Of a stretch of 10,965 nucleotides of DNA, positions 1 through 8,513 are shown piece by piece. A model generated the notes under the pieces. The model was not told the origin of the DNA. It did not search any database and saw only the letters and a program-made list of their open reading frames with translations. Origin of the DNA: Larix sibirica (lineage: Eukaryota; Streptophyta; Pinopsida; Pinales; Pinaceae); contig NWUY0300061199.1 in the NCBI GenBank assembly GCA_004151065.3, forward strand, positions 9,765 to 20,729, given 5' to 3'. The first letter of the stretch is position 1; each line of letters begins with the position of its first letter. Position numbers and translations under genes: made by a program.

Positions 1-324
1 TAAAACAGAATGTGGATGTCCCAGGATCTTATCAAAGCCAATATGAATTTGATAGCCATTGTTGACCCGCCAGAATAACCAACGTTGTAAAAAAGGGACC
101 AATTTTACCAAACCCACCCAAACCACCGATGAGTTGTGTTTCAGCAAATTTCAAGAACATAGCCAATCAGTGATATTGTCTGGACAGATGTACTTATCAC
201 AGATCAGTTTACCCCATAAGCCTCCATCTTGAAGACCCCGCCAAAGAGACTTCAAGTGCAAATCCTGGTAGACCCAATACAAATTCCTGATGCCCCATCC
301 ACCATTTTGCTTTGGTCTAGAAAT
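1..324 (-). pseudogene. Plant L1-type LINE reverse transcriptase fragment, C-terminal part, decayed
   Basis: Read on the minus strand from 324 down to 1, one frame of 108 codons stays open except for a single TGA at 153-151. It begins ISRPKQNGGWGIRNL, continues through LWRGL and GLWGKLICDKY, and after the stop through SSVVWVGL and FWRVNNGYQIHIGFDKILG. These match the conserved stretch that follows the catalytic reverse transcriptase domain in plant L1-type LINEs (PK..GGLGI..L, then LW.....KY, then S..W.G, then W.VGNG..I.IW.D..LG) and leads into the zinc-binding C-terminal domain. That assignment is from knowledge of the family. The YADD-type catalytic domain should lie at higher coordinates but is not recognisable; the same frame meets a stop at 330-328, beside the N at 327. 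The fragment runs off the left edge. With an internal stop and no upstream domain it is a dead, probably 5'-truncated copy. It points away from the TIM10 gene, so it marks the left limit of that gene's own upstream DNA. Confidence 0.85.
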
Positions 325-640
325 GANCTACCCCAACTTCAGATTTCACAACGCAATTGCAAACAACCAGCCAATATAGATGCAATGTCGGGGACATTAC
401 CACCTTGTGGCTCTTGTTGTATGAAAGAATACGAAACAAAATACATGACATAGCTTAAACACCTTGTTACTTCTAGGGTTTAGTGCGATAGATACATAAT
501 GTGAGTTGGCGATTCAACAAATTACCTTAAAACAAACGAGTCCTGAAATCGAATCAAGCCAAAGAGATCAAAATCAAGAGTTTCTCCTCAGCTTTGTTCT
601 TCTTGACCTCACTAAGAGGGGGGCGTGTTTACGTTTAACA
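325..640. other. Gene-free DNA between the LINE remnant and the TIM10 leader
   Basis: No coding region is supported here. A 74-codon open frame at 229-453 on the plus strand lies mostly antisense to the LINE fragment and contains the N at 327, so I do not call it. A telo-box, TAGGGTTT, sits at 474-481. No clear TATA box is visible in the expected place for the downstream gene. Part of this stretch may be further, unrecognisable LINE sequence. Confidence 0.4.
474..481 (-). promoter_or_regulatory. Telo-box (AAACCCTA) upstream of TIM10
   Basis: The sequence TAGGGTTT is the reverse complement of the plant telo-box AAACCCTA. This element is known from promoters of growth-related and translation-related plant genes and works in either orientation. 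It lies about 430 bp before the start codon. A motif this short can occur by chance, but a second copy at 815-823 makes it more credible. Confidence 0.35.
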
Positions 641-906
641 CTCGATTTTTAGCCGAGTAAGAGCATGAATACGGGTGAATACTAGTGAAACCTAGCAGAA
701 TAAAGTGGCGTTGAAGTGCCATTGCTTGTAGCTGGGCGGCATTCAGTGTTGGGTTGGAGACTTTCGGACTGCGCTTAGGTCTCTGGTAGGCTGTTTGTCA
801 ATGGTGTTTAGTTTTAGGGTTTTAAGGTTAAGGTTCAGGGTTTTAGTTTTCCTGTAATGGATGTACAAAGATGATTTCTATTTTTTCAGGATCAGGGAAT
901 ACAAAA
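640..906 (+). promoter_or_regulatory. TIM10: Probable 5' leader of TIM10, with a leader intron
   Basis: Bases about 690-790 are noticeably richer in G and C than their surroundings, as expected of a transcribed 5' leader. A pyrimidine run ending TTTTTTCAG at 881-889 is a strong acceptor site, so the start-codon exon probably begins at 890. Possible matching donors lie near 778 (AG|GTCTCT) and 785 (CTG|GTAGGC), giving a leader intron of about 100 bp; I cannot choose between them. A minimal upstream frame of six codons plus stop (ATG at 665, stop ending at 685) would lie in the leader if transcription starts before it. The TTTTAGGGTTTTAAGG stretch near 812-827 holds a second telo-box, which would fall inside the leader intron. 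The transcription start is not visible. Confidence 0.45.
815..823 (-). promoter_or_regulatory. Second telo-box-like motif near the TIM10 start
   Basis: TAGGGTTTT lies about 85 bp before the start codon, in a short run of degenerate telomere-like units (TTTTAGGG, TTAAGGTTAAGG, TTCAGGGTTTT) at about 811-847. Plant genes often carry telo-boxes close to the transcription start or in the leader intron. This copy is better placed for that than the one at 474. The run could also be a scrap of interstitial telomeric repeat. Confidence 0.35.
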
Positions 907-1148
907 ATGGCATCAGCTCCTTCTGGACTTGACAAAGATCAGGTATGTTTGAGATCTGTGGTGTTCATCTATTTTCATTTACACCATCAAAATCCTGTTA
1001 TTCCGCTGAAATTTGAAATATGTGCAAGGATAGAGTATTGAATTTTCATTGTTTCTATAGAAGTAAGATGGTGGCGTCCTTTAATTTGTTTGCAGATTTT
1101 TGGCATGGCAGAACAAGAAATGGAGTACAGAGTCGAGCTTTTCAATAA
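907..1148 (+). CDS. TIM10: TIM10 small-Tim chaperone, first two coding exons (partial gene)
   Basis: Exon 1 is 907-942 and encodes MASAPSGLDKDQ. It ends CAG before a GTATGT donor. The intron 943-1095 (153 bp) ends in TTTGTTTGCAG. Exon 2 is 1096-1148 and encodes IFGMAEQEMEYRVELFN plus AA of a split lysine codon, followed by GTACAT. The MA.SEMEYRVELFNK-like segment is the characteristic N-terminal helix of plant TIM10. The start is supported by a good context (A at -3, G at +4) and by the plant family's short MAS-type N terminus. TIM10 proteins are about 75-95 residues and join TIM9 in a hexamer in the mitochondrial intermembrane space, where they escort hydrophobic precursors to the TIM22 and SAM machineries. 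The twin CX3C motifs that define the family lie after this point, and no exon for them is recognisable in the window. The gene therefore either has a second intron beyond 9.8 kb or is truncated. The first 29 codons themselves look undamaged. Confidence 0.88.
943..1095 (+). other. TIM10 intron 1
   Basis: A GT-AG intron of 153 bp in phase 0. The donor is CAG|GTATGT and the acceptor is TTTGTTTGCAG|AT, both close to the plant consensus. The intron is T-rich and A-rich, unlike the flanking exons. Removing it joins the two exons so that the predicted protein runs DKDQ-IFGMAE, as in other plant TIM10 proteins. Confidence 0.85.
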
Positions 1149-2899
1149 GTACATTATTATTCCTTACATTTCCTCTTAAATGCCTCTAAAAGCAAAGATT
1201 TAAAATTGTAATTCACTGTAATTCTCGATTTCATTTGTTTTCTATGGGATGCTTTTGTTTGTAGGTATCTCTACCAACCTGCTAGACTTTGAAAGATCTT
1301 TATAATCTTGCATTCATGCTAAAACCGCATAGTATTAGTTTAGAATACCTTCACTGAATCTAGGCCAGGCTTGTTAATTGAAGTACATTGGAACCCCTAA
1401 ACCATTTTCATCTCATGCTAGCCTCATTGAATGCGCCGTAAGAGATTTTGTATTGATGCCGGTTATCAAAGTGATCGTGTGATTCTGGTTTTTGAATACA
1501 TATCACATATAGCAATGATCTCTTGGCTTGTAAAGCAATTCATATGCATAGATATGCAAGCACTCACATTTATTTGGATGGCGTATCAACGAGAAATCAA
1601 GGTACACGAATAAAAGTAGCATAGATCAGTTTTGAAGGAAACCAGTATTTTCACTACGCCAGGGAAGCAATTTATTTATCTCCAAAAGTTGTTACGCGTC
1701 AGAGGGAAGCTATTAAATAATAATGGGTTGGAAGAGTGACATGCCTATCTGATTTCAGGAATGACCTGTTGTTCATTAAAAAGTGGCCTTCGTTATCTTT
1801 GTAAAAGATTAATCATGTAAACTGGTGTCTCGAACCATATTTCATCCAGAAATTCCAGACATGAAGGGGTTGTAGTAATAGCCAAGATGGAAGTAATAAG
1901 ACCACCTAACCAACCCTTAACTTGTCAATGTAGGCAATTTTATTAGATCATGACTTACAATCAAACTGGGGATCCTTGGACTTGACATTGTTCTTAAACA
2001 TCACCATTATCAATTCTCAAGGTGGAATACTTGAGCATGGTGAGCATGTAGTGCGTGGAAACTGTAGATTGGCCTAAACAATGAGATATCATCTCGGATA
2101 TACTTGAAGGACCTTATGATCCATCAACTGTTCTTAGATCCTTGTAATTAATGAGGCAAGGAGGTTGAGCGTGTTGTAGCCCAAGACTACACCTTTCTTT
2201 GTGAGGTATCATAAATGTTTTATAAGTTCTAGGGGCCTTTTATTTTCCTTTATTTTGGGATAGAAATACGTCAAAAATAAGGGGGCTTATAATTTTATAG
2301 TGGTATTCGACGCTGTGGACCATGGGCAAATTATTATATGAATTCCCTATTCTAAGATTTAGGGGTAGAGAAATGGGAGAACTTTGGCTATCAGATTTTT
2401 GATTAGCCATAGATTGACGTCATGCACATTCCCTAATTTTGATAGGCCAAAATTCTTTTGGGAATGTTCAAGGTGTTTGATCGGCCTAGATTAAAGGACT
2501 TGTTGAGTGTTGTCATGCGTACCCTAGCAATGGCGTGGGCTTGAATTCGCTATATCGTGCCATGTGGCAATGATTGATCGGAGTTGTACCCCTTGACATG
2601 TAGGGGTGACTTGATGATTGATGCCTATGTGATCTTTCATCACATCCAACCGTTCTACACATGAGATCTATGCTTTACCCATGTATATTTTCCTAAGACA
2701 ATTCTAGCTTGCTCAGATCACCATGTTACGTGGTAGAGATCGATGGGGACATTCAGTTGACACCGATGTTATGACATGCTATATAGTGACTCATGGTAGA
2801 TGCTTTCATATGTGTGGACATGATCATGAGGGGTTGATGGTGTTACTCTATAATGGCTCATGAATCTTAGATGGTTGTTTCATAGCTAAAGTTGCATTG
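1149..2899. other. Start of TIM10 intron 2, or DNA downstream of a truncated copy; no gene seen
   Basis: The donor GTACAT at 1149 opens a phase-2 intron whose acceptor I cannot find. The 60-codon frame at 1431-1613 resembles no family and is not called. From about 2000 onward the base composition and texture (short T/G-rich phrases such as the TACCCCTTGACATGTAGGGG hairpin near 2587) look like degraded retroelement DNA. No domain, tRNA or known repeat end could be identified. Confidence 0.5.
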
Positions 2900-3589
2900 T
2901 GGTGTGATCATAATTATTCCTTTAGATAAGTGTGTAGCCTTATGAGTCAGGTGTATCCCTAGGGATTTGAGTAAATGTGACACCCATTTCACATCATTTA
3001 CAACATTTTACCTAGCCAATATCATGCAATATCATTTCACTAGCCATGTCACCCATTTCCATCATTTTCCCGTTTCGTAATTGAGTTATCATATGTTATG
3101 TTCCATGGTCTCTATACTATTCCTATTTATGAATGCTTGAGCCAAAGTTAAAAGAGTCAAAGTACTTACCCTAAGGGAAATGTAGCTAAATGATAAATGT
3201 TATGTGTGTGAGCAATACCCCCTTGCAAAAAAACTAGGTTCTCTATGCCCCAGGTTATCAAAGCCAAATCTAAAGCAAAGGGACTTAAAAAAAGAAAAAA
3301 AAGTTAAAAATAAAAATGGATCGTAAAAACAAGCGCAAGGAAAGGGTAACTCAAGGAAAAAATACTCTCTTCTAAAGCACACATATGGAAGAAAAATCAT
3401 TAATCCCTTGCTCTTGAAAGCTAAGGGGTAGACCTAGCACTTAGTCACATTTCTATGATGTTCAATTTGCGAGCACCCTCTCCCTAGTACCATGTTCACT
3501 TCATCACTCTCACCTTAATTAGAAACTTAGGAAATGCACACTATTTTAGGGGTCAAGCATGTAATACAAGGTTAATTATGATCACACCA
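2900..3589. repeat. Perfect 17-bp inverted repeat pair bounding about 690 bp
   Basis: TGGTGTGATCATAATTA at 2900-2916 recurs exactly, in reverse complement, at 3573-3589. Matching weakens on both sides of the arms. A perfect 17-bp inverted match within 11 kb is not expected by chance, though AT-richness makes it somewhat less surprising. The enclosed DNA includes the TGTGACACCC motif at 2976 and a purine-rich stretch at about 3250-3360, but no coding frame of note. The arms could be the ends of a small decayed element, or two copies of one repeat that landed in opposite orientation. Confidence 0.45.
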
Positions 3590-3762
3590 TGGTAATCCTA
3601 AGGTTAGCGGGATAATTAATTAAAAGATGATCAAGTTAATTAGAAAAGTGCACTTAACCTTTTCAAGTTAATGTTTTGCATCATTTGAAGGTATTTTTCC
3701 TAAGTTATATATTGTTGGGGTTTCCTAAGTTATTGCCGTAGCAAAATCGCATGGTCTAATAG

Positions 3763-4186
3763 TTGGTGGATATTCTATGGTTGACTAGTCTTTGCCTTTT
3801 GCCCTACTTCTTCATGCACACATGGGAGGTTTTTGAGGCACATGCAGATGATCTATTTGGCACGTGGGAGAGGGACAACTATTTTTTACGATATATTGAT
3901 GGCTTGGATGAGTTGGCACGAGGTTTGACCACGTTTTGGACCTTTGGCACACTTATTGAGGAGTTAGTTGCACATTTCCTTAAAGCGCTCTAGGGTTTTT
4001 GACTTGTCTTGGACCCTTGAGACACATGGCATCTACATTGATGAGGGCGCTCCATCTTTTGAGGATCACTACATTCATTGTTTGACTATATTTGATGGAC
4101 TTTGTGCATTGGAGACCTCACCTAGTTCACATGTGCCACCTTTAGTTGGAGTGCTCCTCTCTTTTGTCCACTTTGCTGGAGGGTGA
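3763..4186 (+). pseudogene. Coding-like stretch broken by a frame change, unknown family
   Basis: Two open frames adjoin here. The first runs 3763-3993 and the second 3968-4186 in the next frame, overlapping by 26 bases. The predicted segments are fairly rich in acidic and aromatic residues, for example HADDLFGTWERDN in the first and GAPSFEDHYIHCL in the second, with hydrophobic stretches between, so together they read like a folded protein of about 140 residues with one frameshift. I recognise no domain. The stretch lies where U3 of the possible LTR would be, which argues that it is non-coding DNA that happens to be open. It is recorded as a candidate only. Confidence 0.2.
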
Positions 4187-4242
4187 GTTTTTTATTATGA
4201 TTCGGCATATTTATTCATGTATTTTGATGAGGTTGTTACATT

Positions 4243-4279
4243 TATATAGTGGTTGATTGATCAAAATCCTAGGATTTTG
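4243..4279 (+). promoter_or_regulatory. TATA-type box followed by an 18-bp perfect palindrome
   Basis: TATATAG at 4243-4249 is followed 12 bp later by CAAAATCCTAGGATTTTG at 4262-4279, which is identical to its own reverse complement. The spacing puts the palindrome just before the expected transcription start of a TATA-driven promoter. If the surrounding DNA is an LTR, this would be its core promoter. The palindrome could also be a protein-binding site or an insertion footprint; the sequence alone does not decide. Confidence 0.35.
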
Positions 4280-4758
4280 GCCCTAGCTTTTATTTTGACC
4301 ACATCCCCTAGGGTGCTCCTCCTTTGGAGTTTTTTGTTTGTTTGTTTCTCATGTATTATCTCTCTTGAGTTTTTATTGAGTGGTGCAGCCTCCTAACATG
4401 GTTAAGGTTGTTAGGTTTTTGGTATTTTGACCATGTCATGAGGGTATTTTATTGTTTTTTCTTGAGTAGTTAGTTTGCCTCTTTTCTGATAGAAGAGACT
4501 CTCCTCTCATTGTAAAGGCTACTAGATTGCTATTGCTACTTTTTGCTTAGTTTTTTGTGTTAGAGTTTTGGGTGAATATTGGAGAAGTAAGTTGGAGCTA
4601 TAGGTGCTTGTTGTGTCGAGAGGCGCTTTGTACAGCCCAAGTGAGTGAGATATGTCACGTCTGTAACACTCACGTGTCAACTCCAAAAAAATAGTAAAAA
4701 TAAAAACTATAAAACCAAATACACGTCGAATCAAAATTTAAATTAGCTAAATTGTAAA

Positions 4759-4818
4759 ACACACACACACACATATAAAATCAAAATCAACTTTAATAAT
4801 TGAAAGCATGCATGCATG
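4759..4818. repeat. (AC)7 microsatellite and a GCAT repeat
   Basis: Seven AC units occupy 4759-4772, and GCATGCATGCATG occupies 4806-4818. They lie in an AT-rich stretch just after the possible LTR. The GCATGC unit is self-complementary. Confidence 0.85.
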
Positions 4819-4874
4819 TAGCTTTAATGTTCTGTTAATTCTAATTTTAGGGACTCCATAAAATACATCACACA

Positions 4875-4996
4875 ACTCCAACAAATGAATTATCACCTAT
4901 TTATATATCTTTATTTAACACCTACTACTTGGGAAAATCCAGCAAATGAATTATCACCTATTTTCATATCTTTATTTAACACTTTCTAGTTGGGAA
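4875..4996. repeat. 61-bp tandem duplication
   Basis: Two adjacent copies, about 4875-4935 and 4936-4996, share CAAATGAATTATCACCTATT, then ATATCTTTATTTAACAC, then a TAGTTGGGAA-like end. They differ at only a handful of positions, so the duplication is younger than most of the decay around it. There is no sign of coding in either copy. Confidence 0.85.
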
Positions 4997-5128
4997 TGTG
5001 ATTACGTGTGTTTGGTTATAATGGGATTAATATTTTTTTGGGTTAAATTATCATGTTTGATTTGACAGCAATGGAATTCCCGTGGAGGAATTTATGAAGG
5101 GATATTTCTGATTTATTATTATTAAATT

Positions 5129-5146
5129 ATATATATATATATATAT
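5129..5146. repeat. (AT)9 microsatellite
   Basis: Nine AT units end at the undetermined base 5147, which probably reflects uncertain base calling through the repeat. The true repeat length may differ. Confidence 0.9.
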
Positions 5147-5388
5147 NCTCAAGGGATTTGATCCCTCTCGATGCTTGATAGAGCCAGAGTTAAGATGGAT
5201 CTATGCTGGTGTTAACTATGAAGCTCTTCTACAAATGGTGAATATTTGCATGAGGATATTGGGGTAAACTCTTTACCTTTTCAATTCAAAGTTTTGCTAC
5301 TGTTTATGGACTAGATACCATTATATTCAGCTCTTGATATTTGTTACTTGTAGTAGGCTTGGTAAATGTTGTATGTAGCTTTTCTTAG

Positions 5389-5474
5389 AGGATTTCAACT
5401 CTTGAATCCTCCCTTGGATAAGAAGAAAAACATATTTGGCTATCAAAGACTAGGATTTCAACTCTTGAATCCTC
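5389..5474. repeat. 23-bp hairpin-forming direct repeat, two copies 63 bp apart
   Basis: The 23-base unit that begins AGGATTTCAACTC and ends TTGAATCCTC occurs identically at 5389-5411 and 5452-5474. Each copy is an imperfect inverted repeat: AGGATT(T)CAA can pair with TTGAATCCT around a CTC loop. Flanking bases are not conserved between copies. Origin and role are unknown. Confidence 0.8.
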
Positions 5475-7049
5475 TCCTACTGTTTGATCACCAAGCTTCA
5501 CATGCTTTCTCTATGACCCCATTGCCCTCTCTTTAAGCAACTAGGCACTAGTCAACTTCAAGTGATATTATTCTTTCTTTTAGTCATTCCAAAACATTTT
5601 AAATCTTTTTTTTGAAGTTCTTTGAATCTGGAAATTGATCTTTACCTTAAGCACAAAAGATTCAAGCAAAGTCTAAGAAACTAATTCATTTAAGCCTCTT
5701 CGAAGGGGCTGCATGCTATTTCTTTCTTTGCTGTACCACACGTGCTGATTTTTGCATCGTAAGCTCATCTTTAGGGCAGCTTATGGCATACATTGCTTAA
5801 CACAAACATTTAAGGTGAATTTATTTTCAGATCTTGCTTAATTTAACCCCTTTGAGTTTATTTTATTTAACATTTAAGTTGGGCTGAATTATAAACTGTT
5901 TTATGAGTTGTTCATTGTGCAATTTACATAATTTTCCAGCACTCTTTTAACAGTCTTATGTGTTATTTCAGATTTGATTGGCACATCATTTATGCACTTA
6001 ATCATTTGCCTCCTATAGATTTGGAATTTTCTATTAACTATCAACTAATACTTGCACATTTTGCTTATGTTGATAGTTTGCACAAGTAACTATTTTCCAG
6101 CTTATTTGCACGTAATTTCATTCATCTAAGTTGCTGGAAATTCTATGTTGTTTTAACCACACAATCTCACTTGCAAATATATCTTTTGGGTCAATAACAA
6201 CTATAAAATTGTTGGTTTATTTTCTGGAACGAGTGAATGACTTTGTTCTATTGGAAAAACCTGCAATAGAACAAGAGTTCATGGTTTAATCAGTTATATT
6301 TTAATGAGATTCATTTTCAGAATTGATTTACAATTTTCCTTTAAGCTTTAATTTGGTTCACTTAGCAATTTCACAATCTTTTTTATGATTTAAAGCTTTA
6401 TTTTCATTGCTGGTTATTTAAATCTATTCATCGTATGCTACAACAACAATGACATCTAGATCAACAATGATTTAATGAGGGACACTTTACTTTTCATTTG
6501 ACATTAAGTCTCATTTAGATCTTTTGATCTAGTTCTTTTGTAACAAGTGGTTTATCATTGACAAATCTTTTTTCACATGAGTTTTTGGGTTGCATAATCT
6601 TATTCCATGGATGTTTTAATTAAATGATGAGTTAGCAATGTGGTCCTTTTTTATTGTTGCAATCTTAGATATATTTTTCAACACTTGTTTAGGTTTTAGA
6701 TCGTAATAATCTATTCATATTCACAACCATAATCCATCCATAATTTAGTTTGCAACCGAAGTCATTTGCCTTATCTTAACTCTCTTGACACTTAGTTGCT
6801 TTTAGGGAATCCCCCCAATTGATTCACTCAAGTCAGTAAAGAGAAGGAAGTAATTGCTAAGGTGATAGTGGCATTACTTCCACAGTTGCACTTAGCTAAG
6901 GCCTTTTGAGACTTTGCATTTAGGGTGCTAGTTTTTGTGACAACAAGAGCGATATGTACAACATGGGGAACTTGCTGGTGACCTATTGACCTACCCACTA
7001 ATATGATGGGAACACATAGTAGCTTTGCACATGCTTGTCTGAGACAATT
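5475..7049. other. AT-rich stretch with no recognisable gene
   Basis: About 1.6 kb of T-rich DNA that looks intronic, with several pyrimidine-tract-plus-CAG sites (for example near 5832, 5940 and 5971) that could serve as acceptors. I checked all frames by eye for the remaining TIM10 sequence, especially TCFNKC, KRYKE and CIDRC, and found none. No frame long enough to support a protein is present. Confidence 0.5.
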
Positions 7050-7358
7050 CTTGACACCTATTGGTGATGCACAAACTGTCCAATTAGGATGGATTGACAG
7101 AGTAGATTCAGCCTAGGACAACACCAGGCAAACATGATGTTAGGGTTTCTGCTAGTGATATCATGGCATGTGAAAATCAAACTTACCTGGAATAATAGGA
7201 CAAGGAAAAGGGGAACACTGGGCAAGGGAAAAAGAGAGGGGTTCAAGCAAGGATTTTAGAACCCGCTTGCTGACCTGGTGGTACACATGGCACTTATGCT
7301 TACTCCCCACTAACATAAAGCTTGACACCTCTTGGAGATGTGCAAGTCATTTTGATTA
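7050..7358. repeat. Diverged direct repeat, 271-bp offset
   Basis: A block starting CTTGACACCTATTGGTGATG at 7050-7087 recurs at 7321-7358 as CTTGACACCTCTTGGAGATG, and both continue to a GATTA/AATTA end. Weaker likeness precedes each copy (CCCACTAATAT against CCCACTAACAT). This suggests an old tandem duplication of roughly 270 bp or two copies of one repeat. A 62-codon minus-strand frame at 7058-7246 spans this region but resembles nothing known. Confidence 0.5.
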
Positions 7359-8074
7359 AAACAGATCAAGAGTCGAATCCTTCATAGAATATTTGAAGTC
7401 TTGCATCCAAAATATTTGTAGAATCCGATCCTACTCTTTGATTAGTTCATGTGGCTACAACTCCAGTCAAAGCACTGCCATTTTTGTTATGAAGGTGTAA
7501 GGGTTTACAACTTTACATCATACAACGTTAATGCATAATGCCCTTTCTTATTCAAAAGGTTCATTCTTGCCCTAGTTCACAATCACCTTGAGGAAATTCT
7601 GATCTCTTGCCCACAAAAGATTGGCAGAGGCCCGTCCTTGACAATTTATTGTTAGTGTCACTTACAAAGCATTGATGGAGAACTGGTCTTGTTACTTGTC
7701 TTTGCAAGCTCACCATCTACCTAATTCATTGTCATGTAAGTACCCTATGAACTCCCTGTTTAAATGTTGTCAAACTTTCCAAAGAATATCTCTCAAGAAG
7801 GAAATTGGTGTTGTAATGATGCTCGAGTTTGGTAAGTCCAAGGAGAAGAATATAGTGGTTGCTCTATTTAACATTTCTGAACATGTAGCTGAATACAATT
7901 AGGCTAGTACTCTTAGGTACGTTAGCCTGGGTAAATTTCATTAATTCACAATGGCTTAAAAGCCTTAAATCCTTGGGAAGGTGGCCTTGCTTAGGCTGAA
8001 GTGCCCACTGCTTATCCCTTTCCTAACTTTTTGATTTGTATGCTCAACATTATGATCCTGTCCAACTCTAAGTG
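7359..8074. other. No recognisable gene
   Basis: A plus-strand frame of 76 codons at 7672-7902 is the only notable one. Its product is hydrophobic and lysine-rich in turn, without any motif I recognise. The sequence AGTCGAATCC near 7371 resembles a tRNA B box, but no A box or acceptor stem precedes it. Confidence 0.4.
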
Positions 8075-8365
8075 ATGTCCAACGAACTGTGCTTCTGTGA
8101 TTTTCTGCTTCACTCATCAGGCTATTCAAGCAATGTCAATGCTTCTAGAGGGCACTATCCTCCTTAGTCCTTCTATAGTCTACCCAACCCAACGGATACA
8201 AAAATGTCTAATGTTGATAGGTTCAAAATGTTTAACAAATTTCCTCAGTCTAAGAAGATCGCGACTAGTGTCTTTAATGGTTGGGCTCAACAACTAGGTT
8301 TCATGTTATCTTCGTATAATTTTTTTTTTGAAATGCCACTTTCAGAAGTTTCACCTCAATCTTGA
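8075..8365 (+). pseudogene. Possible decayed coding fragment with one internal stop, unknown family
   Basis: One frame starts at ATG 8075 and continues to TGA 8365 with a single TAG at 8165. It includes SSGYSSNVNASRGHYPP before the stop and MSNVDRFKMFNKFPQSKK after it. The serine- and asparagine-rich composition would suit a low-complexity or gag-like region, but I cannot match a family. Another frame in the same place (8097-8297) is also open, so chance is a serious alternative. Confidence 0.15.
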
Positions 8366-8513
8366 GCTTCTCTGGACCTATTTCCTGTCTTTCAGCCTTA
8401 GGGCTGAATCTGAAATATTAATTTACAGCAGCTAATTCAACCCAATTCACAAGGCGGCCTATGGAAATAAACACCAATCAAGTGTACTTCAGTGCCAAAA
8501 TGTTTCATCCCTT

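Larger units (their letters stand above)
2976..4668 (+). mobile_element. Possible Gypsy-like LTR (solo or decayed), boundaries tentative
   Basis: TGTGACACCC at 2976 resembles the 5' end of many plant Ty3/Gypsy LTRs, and a near-repeat of the same phrase (GTCACCCATTTC) lies 69 bp later. A TATA-type box is present at 4243. It is followed by a T-rich leader-like stretch (about 4280-4620) and a candidate 3' end TGTAACA at 4662-4668. No matching 5-bp target duplication, primer-binding site or gag-pol domain could be found. The order of parts fits U3, TATA box, then R-U5, but that is inference from texture. TGTAACACTCACGTG at 4662 could instead be the start of a different LTR. The low confidence reflects these missing hallmarks. 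Confidence 0.28.

Noticed and set aside
229-453. 74-codon plus-strand open frame with an N
   Set aside because: It lies largely antisense to the recognisable LINE reverse transcriptase on the minus strand and has no family resemblance.
1431-1613. 60-codon plus-strand frame considered as the next TIM10 exon
   Set aside because: It contains no CX3C motif and none of the conserved TIM10 residues that should follow ELFNK.
3200-3400. 66-codon minus-strand frame rich in phenylalanine
   Set aside because: It is simply the complement of a purine-rich tract (AAAAAAAGAAAAAAAAG), which gives runs of Phe and Leu without any motif.
4522-4734. 70-codon minus-strand frame
   Set aside because: It crosses the apparent repeat boundary at 4662 and has no recognisable domain.
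5010-5110. TGTGTTTGGTT phrase recalling the ends of PIF/Harbinger MITEs
   Set aside because: No matching inverted end or TTA/TAA target duplication could be found nearby.
7361-7385. tRNA-like B box (AGTCGAATCC)
   Set aside because: There is no A box, acceptor stem or anticodon arm in the preceding 70 bases.
8391-8410. TTCAGCCTTAGGGCTGAA hairpin considered as a terminator or small-RNA precursor
   Set aside because: The stem is short with no bulged continuation, and there is no transcription unit in which a terminator would make sense in a plant nuclear genome.
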